64,000 nucleotides of DNA, taken from assembly GCA_002929055.1 (NCBI GenBank), contig PERY01000005.1, positions 1 through 64,000 of the forward strand, given 5' to 3'. This DNA is from Methylocystis sp. (GTDB lineage: Bacteria > Pseudomonadota > Alphaproteobacteria > Rhizobiales > Beijerinckiaceae). This document shows, one piece after another, positions 19,609 to 29,061 of the stretch. The notes below the pieces were generated by a model, which saw nothing but the letters and a program-made list of their open reading frames with translations, was not told the origin of the DNA and did not search any database. The position numbers were made by a program, and so were the translations under genes. How positions within the stretch are numbered: position 1 is the stretch's first letter; the number at the start of each line of letters is the position of its first letter.

Positions 19609-20109
19609 TCAGCTTCTGCCCAGCACCTGGACGCGGACGGCGCCGATGCCGCTCGATATGAGCCCGATGGCCGAGGCCGCCCCGCGAGAAAGATCGAGGC
19701 TACGTCCGGTCCATGCGGCCGGTCCGCGGTCATTCACGCGCACCACGACAGAGCGGCCGCCATGCGAGACGCGCAGTCGCGTGCCGATCGGCAGCGTGCG
19801 ATGCGCGGCGGTCAAGCCCCACTGATTGAACTGCTCGCCGCTCGCCGTGTGGCTGTTGGGCTCGTATTTGCGCGGACCGCCGCCGTAATAGGAGGCGTTG
19901 GCCACAAAGGAGCGTGCATCGCCTGGCATGGCGTTTCCAGCCCGATGGGCTTCGCGCGCCCAATGGCGACGGCCATGACCGCTGGTGGAGGGCTTTTGCT
20001 GTTGTTGCTGCGCTCCGGCGCCTCCGAACAGCTTGGAAAGGAAGTCCTCCGCGGCGGCGGGAGCCGCCGTCAGGCAAAGGGCGACAAACACGGTAGTGAT
20101 ACGCTTCAT
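19609..20109 (-). CDS. rlpA: RlpA-family septal ring lytic transglycosylase-like protein
   Basis: A 166-residue exported protein with a signal peptide (cleavage near PAAAED), a Gln-rich linker (QQQQQ) and a double-psi beta-barrel RlpA domain: ASYYGGG, ASGEQFNQWGLTAAH and VRVNDRGP. The catalytic Asp is in NDRGPAAW. No SPOR domain is present. ATG 20109, with AGGAG ten bases upstream, is preferred over an upstream in-frame TTG at 20154. RlpA proteins cleave or remodel denuded peptidoglycan at the septum; some small ones are inactive. Confidence 0.88.
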   Translation of the reverse strand: MKRITTVFVALCLTAAPAAAEDFLSKLFGGAGAQQQQQKPSTSGHGRRHWAREAHRAGNAMPGDARSFVANASYYGGGPRKYEPNSHTASGEQFNQWGLTAAHRTLPIGTRLRVSHGGRSVVVRVNDRGPAAWTGRSLDLSRGAASAIGLISSGIGAVRVQVLGRS

Positions 20110-20452
20110 TCGGTATTCAACTCCTGGAAACGCGGCAATGAGAAAAATATTCAAGGGATGTCATTCAAGACATCAGCGAATAGGCCCTCAATGCGGCGTA
20201 TTGGAAGGAAGAATTGTCTGTTAGTGCTCAATTATGTCAAAATATCTTGCAATTATTCCTGCAAATTGCTCTTTAAAGTTGCGTAGAATTGCTTTGAACG
20301 CTTGTCCAAGACACGTTCATTTGTGCTGGATTGATTCGCATAACCACGCGAAAGTCTTTAGTAGTTGCGCGCTGTCGCTCCCGGGTGACGCCCCGGGACG
20401 GGCTGACAAATCCTCTTGGAGGCGCCAAAAGGCGGCGGGAGATTTTTTTGCA
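20110..20452. other. AT-rich divergent intergenic region
   Basis: About 340 bp between rlpA and mog, much less GC-rich than the genes around it. It should hold two divergent promoters. Two inverted repeats are visible: GATGTC..GACATC (20157-20174) and TCCCGGG..CCCGGGA (20379-20398); the second would form a stable hairpin in the mog leader. Short ORFs here look non-coding. Confidence 0.5.
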
Positions 20453-20995
20453 ATGACCGACACGAAATCCGCCGCCGTCATCGGCGTCGTCACCGCCTCC
20501 GACCGCGCCAGCGCCGGCGTCTACAAGGACGAGAGCGGCCCGGCGATCGAGGCTTATCTGTCAGCCGTCCTCACCACGCCCTTCCGCATCGAGCGGCGGG
20601 TCATTCCCGATGGTTTCGAGAGCGTGCGCGACACGCTGATCGACCTTGCCGACACGGTCGGTTGCGATCTCGTCGTCACCACCGGCGGCACGGGGCCGAG
20701 CCCGCGCGACCTGACGCCGGAGGCGACGCTCGCGGCTTGTCCGCGCGAATTGCCGGGTTTTGGCGAGTTGATGCGGCAGGTCTCGCTCGCGCAGACGCCG
20801 ACGGCGATCCTCTCGCGCCAGGTGGCGGCGCATCGCGGCAAATGCCTTGTCATCAATCTGCCGGGGAAGCCAGCCGCCATCGAGCTGTGCCTCAACGCCG
20901 TAATGCCGGCGGTGCCATATTGCCTCGACCTCATCGGCGCAGCGTGGATCGAGACCGACCCCGCGCGCGTGAAGGCGTTCCGGCCAAAGAAGTGA
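20453..20995 (+). CDS. mog: Molybdopterin adenylyltransferase MogA/MoaB family
   Basis: A 180-residue MogA/MoaB-fold protein that adenylates molybdopterin before molybdate insertion. It shows VVTASDRASAGVYKDESG and TTGGTGPSPRDLTPEA, the substrate-binding signatures. An in-frame extension upstream to 20234 has no family-like sequence; ATG 20453 gives the expected start. It is not clustered with other moa/moe genes in the window. Confidence 0.93.
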   Translation: MTDTKSAAVIGVVTASDRASAGVYKDESGPAIEAYLSAVLTTPFRIERRVIPDGFESVRDTLIDLADTVGCDLVVTTGGTGPSPRDLTPEATLAACPRELPGFGELMRQVSLAQTPTAILSRQVAAHRGKCLVINLPGKPAAIELCLNAVMPAVPYCLDLIGAAWIETDPARVKAFRPKK

Positions 20996-21146
20996 CCGCC
21001 CGTTCGGGCAGGTCTTATCTTTTGCGCCGCGACATTGCGAAGGCTTCTCTTAACGTCTTCCCGTCTGTATAGGGAGGTGCGCGTCGTCTGGCCCGAGTCG
21101 CCCGTTCGCGCTTACAGGTTTATGCCGCAGGCGAGGGCTTGAAGAG

Positions 21147-21962
21147 ATGAGCGATTTACGTCTGGTGGTGGTGGGCGCGGCAGGCCGTATGGGGCGGATG
21201 CTGACGCAGACCATTCCCGACACACTGGGCGTGCGGCTCGTCGCTGCGCTGGCGCCCGACGGGGCTTCGTCGCTCGGCGCCGATAGCGGCGCAGCTTTCG
21301 GGCAGGGTCCGAATGGCGTGCCCGTCACCTGCGACATCGGCGCCGCGCTGGCCGAGGCCGACGCCGTCATAGACTTCTCCGCTCCCGCGGCCACGATCGC
21401 GATGGCCGCTGCAGCCGCAAAGGCCCGCGTCGCACATGTCATCGGCACGACTGGTCTTGCGCCGGAAGACCTCGAGGCGATCGCCGACGCTGCCCGCGAG
21501 ACGGTCGTGGTGCGCTCCGGCAATATGAGTCTCGGCGTGAACCTCCTCTCGGTTCTGGTCGAGAAGGCGGCAAAGGCGCTCGGCCCCGCCTGGGACGCCG
21601 AAATCGTCGAAATGCATCACAAGCTGAAAGTCGACGCCCCATCCGGCACGGCGCTTCTGCTGGGCGAGGCCGTGGCGAAGGGCAGGGGCATCGACCTTGC
21701 CGAGCACAGCGCGCGCGGCCGCGACGGTCTGACCGGCCCGCGCCGGGCGGGCGACATCGGCTTTGCGGCGTTGCGCGGCGGCACCGTCGTCGGCGAGCAT
21801 TCGGTGATTTTCGCCGGCATGGGCGAGCGGATCGACTTTTCGCACCACGCCGAGGACCGCGGCATCTTCGCCCGCGGCGCCATCGCCGCTGCGCTCTGGA
21901 CCCGCGGCAAGACCCCGGGCCTTTATTCCATGGCCGACGTGCTGGGCCTCACCGGCGCCTGA
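21147..21962 (+). CDS. dapB: 4-hydroxy-tetrahydrodipicolinate reductase
   Basis: A 271-residue DapB of lysine and peptidoglycan-precursor synthesis. N-terminal nucleotide-binding motif GAAGRMGRM, then [13 protein letters not shown], and the substrate signature around [19 protein letters not shown]. Length is typical. It is followed 16 bp downstream by gpmA, so the two probably share a transcript, an arrangement seen in other Hyphomicrobiales. Confidence 0.97.
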   Translation: MSDLRLVVVGAAGRMGRMLTQTIPDTLGVRLVAALAPDGASSLGADSGAAFGQGPNGVPVTCDIGAALAEADAVIDFSAPAATIAMAAAAAKARVAHVIGTTGLAPEDLEAIADAARETVVVRSGNMSLGVNLLSVLVEKAAKALGPAWDAEIVEMHHKLKVDAPSGTALLLGEAVAKGRGIDLAEHSARGRDGLTGPRRAGDIGFAALRGGTVVGEHSVIFAGMGERIDFSHHAEDRGIFARGAIAAALWTRGKTPGLYSMADVLGLTGA

Positions 21963-21978
21963 GTTCTACGAGACTTTC

Positions 21979-22605
21979 ATGAGCATGCACCGCACACTCG
22001 TCCTCGTCCGCCACGGCCAGAGCGAATGGAACGCCAAGAATCTCTTCACCGGCTGGAAGAACCCGGACCTGACGCCCGAGGGCGTCGAGGAGGCGCGGCG
22101 GGCCGGGAAGGAGCTCAAGAAACTGGACCTGCTCTTCAGCGTCGGCTTCACCTCGGCGCTGCTGCGCGCCCAGCACACGCTAGAGTTGATCTTCGAGGAA
22201 CTGGGACAGTCGAATGTGCCGACCGTCAAGGACCGCGCGCTGAATGAGCGCCATTACGGCGACCTCTCCGGCCTCAACAAGGACGAGGCGCGCGAGAAAT
22301 GGGGCGAGGAGCAGGTGCGCCTGTGGCGGCGCTCCTATGACGTCCCGCCGCCCGGCGGCGAGAGCCTGAAGGACACGGTCGCGCGCGTCGTTCCCTTTTA
22401 CGTGCAGCGCATCCTGCCGCCGGTGATGCGCGGCGAGCGCGTGCTGGTCGCGGCGCATGGCAATTCGCTGCGCGCGCTCTGCATGGTGCTGGAGCAGATG
22501 ACGCCCGAAAGCGTGACCACGCTCGAACTCGCGACCGGCGTGCCCATCGTCTACAAGCTCAACGCGGATTCGACCGTGGCGTCGAAGAAGGTGCTGGAGC
22601 ACTGA
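21979..22605 (+). CDS. gpmA: 2,3-bisphosphoglycerate-dependent phosphoglycerate mutase
   Basis: A 208-residue enzyme interconverting 2- and 3-phosphoglycerate. The phosphohistidine is H12 in [11 protein letters not shown], followed by [15 protein letters not shown] and [15 protein letters not shown]. It is about 20-40 residues shorter than E. coli GpmA, as usual for the alphaproteobacterial form. Co-directional with dapB and, 31 bp later, alkB. Confidence 0.95.
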   Translation: MSMHRTLVLVRHGQSEWNAKNLFTGWKNPDLTPEGVEEARRAGKELKKLDLLFSVGFTSALLRAQHTLELIFEELGQSNVPTVKDRALNERHYGDLSGLNKDEAREKWGEEQVRLWRRSYDVPPPGGESLKDTVARVVPFYVQRILPPVMRGERVLVAAHGNSLRALCMVLEQMTPESVTTLELATGVPIVYKLNADSTVASKKVLEH

Positions 22606-22636
22606 CGTGTCGGCGCGGGCAAGCTAGATAAGGCTC

Positions 22637-23260
22637 ATGCCCGAAATCGCCCCCGGCGCCATTCACTACCCCGGCTTCCTCGACGCCGCCGCGCAGGAGG
22701 CGTTGGCGCGCGAAATTGCGGACGTCATCGCGCAGGCGCCGCTGTTTGTGTCGCGCATGCCGAAATCCGGCTTGCCCATGTCGGTGCGCATGACCAATTG
22801 CGGGCCGCTCGGCTGGATGAGCGACAAGGACAAGGGCTATCGCTACGAGCCGCGCCATCCCGAAACCGGCGCGCCCTGGCCGCCGATCCCGCAAATGCTG
22901 CTCGATGTCTGGGACGCGCTGACGGGCTATCCGAAGCCGCCCGAGGCCTGTCTCGTCAACGTCTATGCCGAAGACGCGAAGATGGGCCTGCATCAGGACC
23001 GCGACGAAGCGGATTTCGACGCGCCGATCCTCTCGCTCTCGCTCGGCGCCGACTGCCGCTTTCGCTTCGGCGGCCGCAAGCGTTCCGACAAAACGATCGC
23101 CGTCACGCTGTCGTCAGGCGACGCGCTGGTTTTCGGCGGCCCCGCGCGGCTGTGTTTTCACGGCGTCGACAAGATCCTGCCGTCGATGCTGACGCCCTTG
23201 CCGGCGCCGCTCGCGGGGTTGGGTGCGCGGGTGAATCTGACGCTGCGGCGGGTGACGTAG
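22637..23260 (+). CDS. alkB: AlkB-type alpha-ketoglutarate-dependent DNA repair dioxygenase
   Basis: A 207-residue Fe(II)/2-oxoglutarate oxygenase that removes alkyl lesions from nucleic acid bases. The iron ligands are H119, D121 (LHQDRDE) and H175 (FHGVDKI), and the 2-oxoglutarate-binding arginines are at the end (RVNLTLRR). The last gene of the dapB-gpmA-alkB run; converges with the second FadL-like gene. Confidence 0.93.
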   Translation: MPEIAPGAIHYPGFLDAAAQEALAREIADVIAQAPLFVSRMPKSGLPMSVRMTNCGPLGWMSDKDKGYRYEPRHPETGAPWPPIPQMLLDVWDALTGYPKPPEACLVNVYAEDAKMGLHQDRDEADFDAPILSLSLGADCRFRFGGRKRSDKTIAVTLSSGDALVFGGPARLCFHGVDKILPSMLTPLPAPLAGLGARVNLTLRRVT

Positions 23261-23286
23261 AGCTGCGAACCCGTCAGACCGCCGCC

Positions 23287-24615
23287 TCAAAAGTGCGTCG
23301 GGTACCAGGACTCGTCGCCATCATCGAATTTGTAATTATAGCCGACCGTGAAGGCGCCGCCATAGGCCCAGACGCTGATCCGCGCGTTCGGGTTCACCCC
23401 GCCGAAGGGAAGCGCGAAAGTCTGCGGCAATATTTCATTGTTCGACATGCTGTTCTTGAACGCCCACAGAAAGGCGAAATCGACGGACGAATTCTTCGTC
23501 ACCGCGTAATTGAAGCCGGCGCTGGCATGGTGATCGTTGACGCTCGGCGCGAGCGCGGCGAAGGTGATCGAGCGCGGGCGCGGCGCCTGGGTCGCGTAAT
23601 GATAGCCCGCCCGCAGCGCGAGAACCGGCGTCGCGCGCCATTCGACGCCGAAGGACGCCGAATCCGTGTCGCGATAATCGAGGCCGTTGTTCCCGCCGAG
23701 CGAGCGAAAGCGCAGGGGGTTGGACGGGTCGCCGACGGAAGGAACGGCCGAATAGAAGATGTGCCGCCAGTCCGCCATCAGCGTGAGATTCGGCAGGAGG
23801 TCGTAGGCGAAGCCCGCCTGCAACTGGCCGGGAATGTCGAACTTGCCCGCCTGGCCGAAGAGGCCGGAATATTTATCGAGCCGCGACATCCACATCGGCG
23901 TCGAGCCGGAGAGGCCGAAGCGCAGGCGCTCCGTGATGTCCCAGAGCAGCCCCATGCGAAGGCCGCCGCCATAGGACCAGTCGAACGCCATATCCGACAT
24001 TTCCCACGGGTTCGACGAATAGGCGGCGAGCGAGCGCAAGCCCTGGACATTCACCATCTGCACGGCGATCGTCGGCGCGAAGCCGATGGTGATTGCGCCA
24101 TAGGCCGTGTGGAAGCGGCGCGCATAATCCACGCTGCCGAAAGCCTGCCGGATGTCGATGCCCGCGAAGCCGCCGCCGAAGGGTCCGCCGAAGGGCGGGC
24201 GCGCATGCCGCACGTCATAGGCGCTGTTGATGCCGCCATTTGAATAGGTGACGAGGCTCCAGGCCGAGTCGGCGTCGATCGGATGGATCTGGCCGGTGTT
24301 GGGAATGGGCGTCCAGGTGCGGCCGCTTTCGACATTGCCCGGCGCGATGACGCGCGGAATTCCGGTGGTTTCATAGCCGCGATAGGCCATATTGGCCGTG
24401 ATGCCGAAGGAAAATTGCCGGCCAAGGCCGACGATCGTCGCGGGATTTACGGAAGCCGCCATGCCGTCCCGCCCGTCGGCCACGCTGGCGCCGGCAAGCG
24501 CCCTGTGGCGCGCGCCATAGGCCGTGGCGAAGAAGCCGTCGCCGGCGAAAGACAGGGTCGGGGAGAGCGCGGCGAACGCCGTCGCGAAGAAGAAAAAGCG
24601 GCGCAATCTAATCAT
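23287..24615 (-). CDS. FadL/OmpP1-type outer membrane transport protein (copy 2)
   Basis: A 442-residue paralog of the 8364-9707 protein, sharing its hatch pattern (ARHRALAGAS, SVNPATIVGLGRQF) and barrel segments such as SNPWEMSDM and GSTPMWMSR. A signal peptide ends SFAGDG. ATG 24615 (MIRLRRF) is preferred over an upstream in-frame start because it begins the signal peptide. It ends in an aromatic residue (THF). Shared substrate class is likely hydrophobic compounds; the two copies are about 14 kb apart and on the same strand. Confidence 0.87.
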   Translation of the reverse strand: MIRLRRFFFFATAFAALSPTLSFAGDGFFATAYGARHRALAGASVADGRDGMAASVNPATIVGLGRQFSFGITANMAYRGYETTGIPRVIAPGNVESGRTWTPIPNTGQIHPIDADSAWSLVTYSNGGINSAYDVRHARPPFGGPFGGGFAGIDIRQAFGSVDYARRFHTAYGAITIGFAPTIAVQMVNVQGLRSLAAYSSNPWEMSDMAFDWSYGGGLRMGLLWDITERLRFGLSGSTPMWMSRLDKYSGLFGQAGKFDIPGQLQAGFAYDLLPNLTLMADWRHIFYSAVPSVGDPSNPLRFRSLGGNNGLDYRDTDSASFGVEWRATPVLALRAGYHYATQAPRPRSITFAALAPSVNDHHASAGFNYAVTKNSSVDFAFLWAFKNSMSNNEILPQTFALPFGGVNPNARISVWAYGGAFTVGYNYKFDDGDESWYPTHF

Positions 24616-24948
24616 ATGAGCATCGTGCTTGGGGGAACGAACGGCGCAAAGGTGAAGCTGGCGTGACATGAAAGCAATGGCGAATTGCTCGGGTGCGCGC
24701 ATTTCCTCCCGAGGTGCGGCTTTTATGACGCAGATAACGTAACGGCCCCCGGTTCAGCAACTCTTCTTCGCGGCGCATCATCTCTGATTGCAACTCACTG
24801 GCGCCACTATTTGAGCCGGCAGTGCCCCTACCAATCCTCGCTGGCCCGCCTAGAGGAATAAGACGACCTCCGCTTGCTCGTCGGGCGGCGGCGTTCGGAC
24901 GCGAGGCAAAGCCGGGCTTGAGACCGCCCGGACCAGCGGGCAGGTTGA
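24616..24948. other. Divergent intergenic region, no gene seen
   Basis: About 330 bp between the FadL-like gene and the M41-like peptidase gene. It must hold both promoters. No tRNA, ncRNA, terminator or clear operator was recognised. Confidence 0.5.
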
Positions 24949-25671
24949 ATGGCGGCTTCCCTGAACAGGAAAGTCTTTTGCGACTATCACGAGGGCATGT
25001 TCGCCAGTGAATCGTCGTCGAAGCTGAATGCGAACATCCCCCAGGATCGCGTCGCACGCGAGGCCGTGACGTTTCACGAGAGTGGCCATGCGGTCATGCA
25101 ATACGCGCTTGGGCTGGGGTGCTCCGGGATCACGCTTCTCGTCACAAAGGTGAGGCGAGACTGGAAAGAGCTGACCTATTGCTCCGGAATGTCCGCTTCG
25201 GACGAAGCCCTGGATCAACGCGTCAGGGCTGAGATCGAGCACGGGCGTCTCAACGACAGCGTGATCGCGCATGGCGTCGCGACGGCTGCCGGACCGGCGG
25301 CGGAACGGAAATATTACCTGTTGAATGGATTGCCGTTCCGCATGCTCGGGGCCACTCGATACGATCGCAATAGCATCGACTCAGCCGATATGAAGCTGGC
25401 CTCGACGGGCCGCCGCCGTTTCGCCTATCGCCGACTGGTCTGGCGGCGCGCGCAATTGACGCTCGAGAACGAGACAATGTGGAACGCGGTCGAGGAACTG
25501 GCGGCCGCGCTGAATAACTATTGGCCGACCGGGAAGAGACTGGGCGAGGAAACGGGAACGATGCAGGGTGCGGTCGCGCAGGCGATCATGCGAAAGGCGG
25601 GCGTGTTTCCCGGATTCCTGAGAGCGTTCCCCCTGTCTATTGCGTCGGAACAATACTGCCCGCCACGCTGA
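24949..25671 (+). CDS. Free-standing M41-like zinc metallopeptidase domain
   Basis: A 240-residue protein without AAA ATPase or membrane segments. Residues 40-50 contain FHESGHAVM, a zinc HExxH site (H43, E44, H47) preceded as in FtsH. Later GVATAAGPAAERKYY matches the FtsH GGRAAEEIV helix and NSIDSADMKLA matches the segment holding the third zinc ligand (Asp). The final helix LENETMWNAVEELAAALNN also resembles the M41 C-terminus. So this is a peptidase M41 domain alone, which would need a separate unfoldase or act on unfolded or small proteins. ATG 24997 is an alternative start. Not linked to any operon; GC is normal. Confidence 0.72.
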   Translation: MAASLNRKVFCDYHEGMFASESSSKLNANIPQDRVAREAVTFHESGHAVMQYALGLGCSGITLLVTKVRRDWKELTYCSGMSASDEALDQRVRAEIEHGRLNDSVIAHGVATAAGPAAERKYYLLNGLPFRMLGATRYDRNSIDSADMKLASTGRRRFAYRRLVWRRAQLTLENETMWNAVEELAAALNNYWPTGKRLGEETGTMQGAVAQAIMRKAGVFPGFLRAFPLSIASEQYCPPR

Positions 25672-25906
25672 GAGGCCGTTGCCTGCCATACTCGCAGGCT
25701 GGGCTTTTTCGGTTCAGGTCCAGTTCACGCGTCAGCGGGTAAAAATCCCGCCAGGTGACGAAAGAGTGGCGTATTGTGTCAGAACGTCGCTTCTTGTAGT
25801 TTCCAACCGGTCTAAAGAGCGCCCGCGCGGCGCCACCCTTTGGCAGGCGCGTTTCAAGAATGGGCGATTGCTTCTCGGATCGCCGACGATGAGGAAAGGA
25901 ACAAGG

Positions 25907-26302
25907 ATGAAGACGATTTCCCTGCTGACGTTCGCTGCGAGCGTCGCTTTCGCCGCTTCCGCCGGCCAGGCCTTCGCCGCGGGCGACGCGGGCGCGGGCG
26001 AAAAGGTCTTCGCGAAATGCAAAGCCTGCCATCAGGTGGGCGAGAGCGCCAAGAACGCCGTCGCGCCGCAACTGAACGGCATCAGCGGCCGCAAGGCCGG
26101 CTCGGTCGAGGGCTACAACTATTCCGAGCCCATGAAGGGCTCGGGCATCACCTGGGACGAGGCCTCCTTCAAAGAGTTCATCAAGAACCCGAAGGCCAAG
26201 GTTCCGGGCACCAAGATGATCTTCCAGGGCCTCGCTTCGGAAGGCGACCAGGACAACGTCTGGGCCTATCTGTCGCAGTTCAAGGCCGACGGCACCAAGT
26301 AA
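25907..26302 (+). CDS. Small soluble class I cytochrome c
   Basis: A 131-residue periplasmic c-type cytochrome. Signal peptide ends QAFAAG (residue 26), haem-binding CKACH (C38, C41, H42), and the methionine axial ligand is probably M104 in PGTKMIF. The layout is that of cytochrome c2/c550, an electron carrier. The SD AAGG precedes the ATG; an in-frame ATG 18 bases upstream is possible. Followed by a strong terminator, so monocistronic. Confidence 0.93.
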   Translation: MKTISLLTFAASVAFAASAGQAFAAGDAGAGEKVFAKCKACHQVGESAKNAVAPQLNGISGRKAGSVEGYNYSEPMKGSGITWDEASFKEFIKNPKAKVPGTKMIFQGLASEGDQDNVWAYLSQFKADGTK

Positions 26303-26327
26303 AAAATAACCTCGCCTTTTCAATCTG

Positions 26328-26356
26328 AAAGCGGCCCTGATTCAGGGCCGCTTTTT
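26328..26356 (+). terminator. Intrinsic terminator after cytochrome c
   Basis: AAAGCGGCCCTGA pairs with TCAGGGCCGCTTT and ends in a T tract. Confidence 0.9.
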
Positions 26357-26421
26357 GTTTCATTTATGCAACAGTCAAGAATAAACAGTATTGTCTGGAT
26401 TGAAGCATTTCCAACAAAGGA

Positions 26422-26441
26422 ATTGGCGGAATCATTCCAAT
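26422..26441. promoter_or_regulatory. Possible operator upstream of the TonB receptor gene
   Basis: Overlapping inverted repeats lie in the AT-rich leader: ATTGG..CCAAT (outer) and GGAAT-C-ATTCC (26428-26438, perfect). They are about 140 bp before the receptor start. The sequence does not match a canonical Fur or Irr box, so its regulator is unknown. Confidence 0.25.
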
Positions 26442-26576
26442 AAGCACGACAAAATTACAAGGTTTCCAATATCGCATCAAGGGCGTTGACCCCTGTCAAT
26501 TCGAATGAATACTTAGCAACCAGACGACGGCCCGAGTCAGATGGAAAGCGGGCGTCGATCTGGTCCTGCGGAGTTC

Positions 26577-29009
26577 ATGTCGATGCTTGTCCCAGCTTCC
26601 CCCGCGCGCCTCAGGCGATCCCTCGTGAGCCTGTGCGCTCTTTCCGCCGGATTGGGCCTCTTCGGCGCCGCCGCGCAGGCCCAGCAGGCGCTCCCCACGA
26701 TCGACGTCGGCGGCGCCCGTCGGACGGCGACCCGCGCCCCCGCGCCGCGCGCGGCGGGCCCTGTGCGGGCCTCTCCGGTCGTTGCGTCTCCCTCGGTCGC
26801 CGCGCCGGCAATCGGCGACGGCGCCGGCAGCGCCGCCTTTGCGGCCGCGGTCGCCAATGTCGGCCGCAATCCGACCGACGTTAAGGGCTATTTCGCCGGC
26901 GCCATGTCGACGGCGACAAAGACCAGCACGCCGATCCTGCGCGTCCCGCAGGCGGTCACGGTGCTGACGCGCCAGCAGCTCGACGACCGCAATAGTCTCG
27001 CGCTCGAAAATGCGCTGACCTATGTCCCCGGCGTCACCGTGGCGCAGGGCGAGCGCAACCGCGACCAGATCACCATTCGCGGACAAAACACGACGGCGGA
27101 TTTCTATCTCGACGGCGTGCGGGACGACGCAGAGTACTACCGCGACCTCTACAACATCCAGGCTGTCGAGGTGCTGAAAGGCCCGAGCGCGCTGATATTC
27201 GGTCGAGGCGGCGGCGGCGGCGTGGTTAACCGCGTCACCAAGAAGGCGGACGGCGAGACCATCAACGACTTCCGCTTCGTTGGCGGCAGCTTCGCCCGCA
27301 AGCGCTTCACGGTCGATGTGGGCCGCGCCATCACCGACACCTTCGCCGTGCGCCTCAACGCGCTCTACGAGCATTCCTACGGCTTCCGAGATTTCGACAA
27401 GCTCGAGCGCTGGGGCGTCAATCCGTCCTTCACCTGGAAGCCGTTGGAAAACACCTTCGTGATGTTCAATTACGAGCACTTCCGCGACCGCCGCACAGTG
27501 GACCGTGGCGTGCCGTCCTTCGGGGGCTTCCAGTTTCTCGGGGCGAACGTCTACCCCGGCTACCCGCTGCCGACGGATCGCTCGACGTTCTTTGGCGTTG
27601 GCAATCCCTCCGTTCGGGACGTGAACTACGCCAAAATCGATCTCGATCGCGCTGCGCTCGTGATCGATCACACGACGGATTTCGGTCTGAACATCCGCAA
27701 CCAGACGTCATGGGCGAATTACAACAAGATTTACCAGAACACCTTTCCGGATCAGACTTTGGGCCAGATGTCCCAGCAGCTCAACGCCGGGTTGACGGGG
27801 TTGAGCCCAATCGCGATCACGCCGCTCAACGGCGTGAGACTCGACGGCTACATCGCGCCAACGCCGCGACGGAATGTCTTCAACCAGACGGACCTGACGT
27901 ACAAATTCGAGACGACGCCCCTCATCCACCACACGCTGCTTGCGGGCATGGAGTTCGGCAATCAGTGGTCCTTCACCGGCCGAGACATCTCGCGCTTCTT
28001 CGACCCCTTCAACGGGCCGCGCCGGATCACGACTCCCGTGGCTTTCCCTACCGCTTTCGCGCCGGTTTTCTGGACGAATTTCGCCGATGCTGCGACGCGG
28101 CGCTGGACGACGAATCTCGACACGGCCTCCGGCTATGTTCAGGACCAGATCGAAATTACGAAATATGTCGAAATCCTCGCGGGCGTCCGCTTCGACAGTT
28201 TCAACATGCGGTTCAACGACGGCGTCACGCTTCAGAATTTCAACCGCGTGGACAACAAGTTCTCTCCGCGCTTCGGGCTGATCGTCAAGCCGCTGGAGCA
28301 ACTCTCGCTGTATGGAACTTATTCGCGCTCCTTCCTGCCGCAGGCGGGCGATCAGTTCAATAATCTGCCGAGGACGGCGGCCAGCCTCGCGCCGCAGGGC
28401 TTCGAGAATTACGAACTCGGGTTCAAGGCGCAGGTCCTGCCGGCATTGCTGCTGACCGGCGCGATCTATGAACTGAACCGTTCCAACCAGGCGCTGACGC
28501 TGACCGCTCTCACCTCCGTTCTCGCAAATACCCGCACGCGGGGCGCTGAACTTGGGCTCACCGGCTATGTGACCGACCAATGGCAGGTCTCGCTCGGCTA
28601 CGGGCATCAGGACGCCCGCGTAGTGTCGACAGACGCAGCGTTCAATCCGCGCCAGCCCTTCCTGACCGATGTCGGCAAGATCAACCCCTCGGTGCCGAGG
28701 AACACCTTCTCCTTCTGGAACCGCTACGACGTGTCGTCGTTCTTCAACGCGGGCCCCGGCGTGCTCGGGCTTGGCGCGGGCGTCGTCTATGCGTCGAGCT
28801 TCTTCCCGTCTCTCGACAACAGGGTCGTCGTTCCCGGCTATGCGCGCATCGACGGCGCGGTCTTCGTGAAGCTGACGGAAAACATCTCTGGTCAGCTCAA
28901 CGTCGAAAACGTCGCCGACGCCTTCTATTACGCCTCGGCGCACAACAACAACAACATCATGCCCGGCGCGCCGCGCTCCGCCTATCTGACGGTGAACGCG
29001 AAGTTCTGA
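26577..29009 (+). CDS. TonB-dependent siderophore receptor, catecholate (Fiu-like) type
   Basis: An 810-residue outer membrane receptor. Signal peptide ends AQAQQ. The plug domain begins at VPQAVTVLTRQQLDD, continues TYVPGVTVAQGERNRDQ and ends EVLKGPSALIFGRG. The barrel ends in the aromatic YLTVNAKF. Family: TIGR01783-type siderophore receptors, closest in feel to Fiu. It imports a ferric siderophore using TonB energy. ATG 26577 with GGAG just upstream is preferred to an ATG at 26541. AT-rich leader suggests regulation by iron, but no confident Fur/Irr box is visible. No siderophore synthesis or ABC importer genes are adjacent. Confidence 0.92.
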   Translation: MSMLVPASPARLRRSLVSLCALSAGLGLFGAAAQAQQALPTIDVGGARRTATRAPAPRAAGPVRASPVVASPSVAAPAIGDGAGSAAFAAAVANVGRNPTDVKGYFAGAMSTATKTSTPILRVPQAVTVLTRQQLDDRNSLALENALTYVPGVTVAQGERNRDQITIRGQNTTADFYLDGVRDDAEYYRDLYNIQAVEVLKGPSALIFGRGGGGGVVNRVTKKADGETINDFRFVGGSFARKRFTVDVGRAITDTFAVRLNALYEHSYGFRDFDKLERWGVNPSFTWKPLENTFVMFNYEHFRDRRTVDRGVPSFGGFQFLGANVYPGYPLPTDRSTFFGVGNPSVRDVNYAKIDLDRAALVIDHTTDFGLNIRNQTSWANYNKIYQNTFPDQTLGQMSQQLNAGLTGLSPIAITPLNGVRLDGYIAPTPRRNVFNQTDLTYKFETTPLIHHTLLAGMEFGNQWSFTGRDISRFFDPFNGPRRITTPVAFPTAFAPVFWTNFADAATRRWTTNLDTASGYVQDQIEITKYVEILAGVRFDSFNMRFNDGVTLQNFNRVDNKFSPRFGLIVKPLEQLSLYGTYSRSFLPQAGDQFNNLPRTAASLAPQGFENYELGFKAQVLPALLLTGAIYELNRSNQALTLTALTSVLANTRTRGAELGLTGYVTDQWQVSLGYGHQDARVVSTDAAFNPRQPFLTDVGKINPSVPRNTFSFWNRYDVSSFFNAGPGVLGLGAGVVYASSFFPSLDNRVVVPGYARIDGAVFVKLTENISGQLNVENVADAFYYASAHNNNNIMPGAPRSAYLTVNAKF

Positions 29010-29061
29010 TGGCGTCCTACGCCCCCGCGGCGCTTTTGCGGCGCCGCGGGATGGGTTATGC

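Noticed and set aside
20157-20174. GATGTC-N6-GACATC inverted repeat between rlpA and mog
   Set aside because: Six-base arms in AT-rich DNA occur often by chance; no adjacent regulator links to it.
22798-24243. A 481-residue frame spanning alkB and the antisense of the FadL copy
   Set aside because: Arg- and Ala-rich shadow sequence; both true genes in this span have clear motifs.
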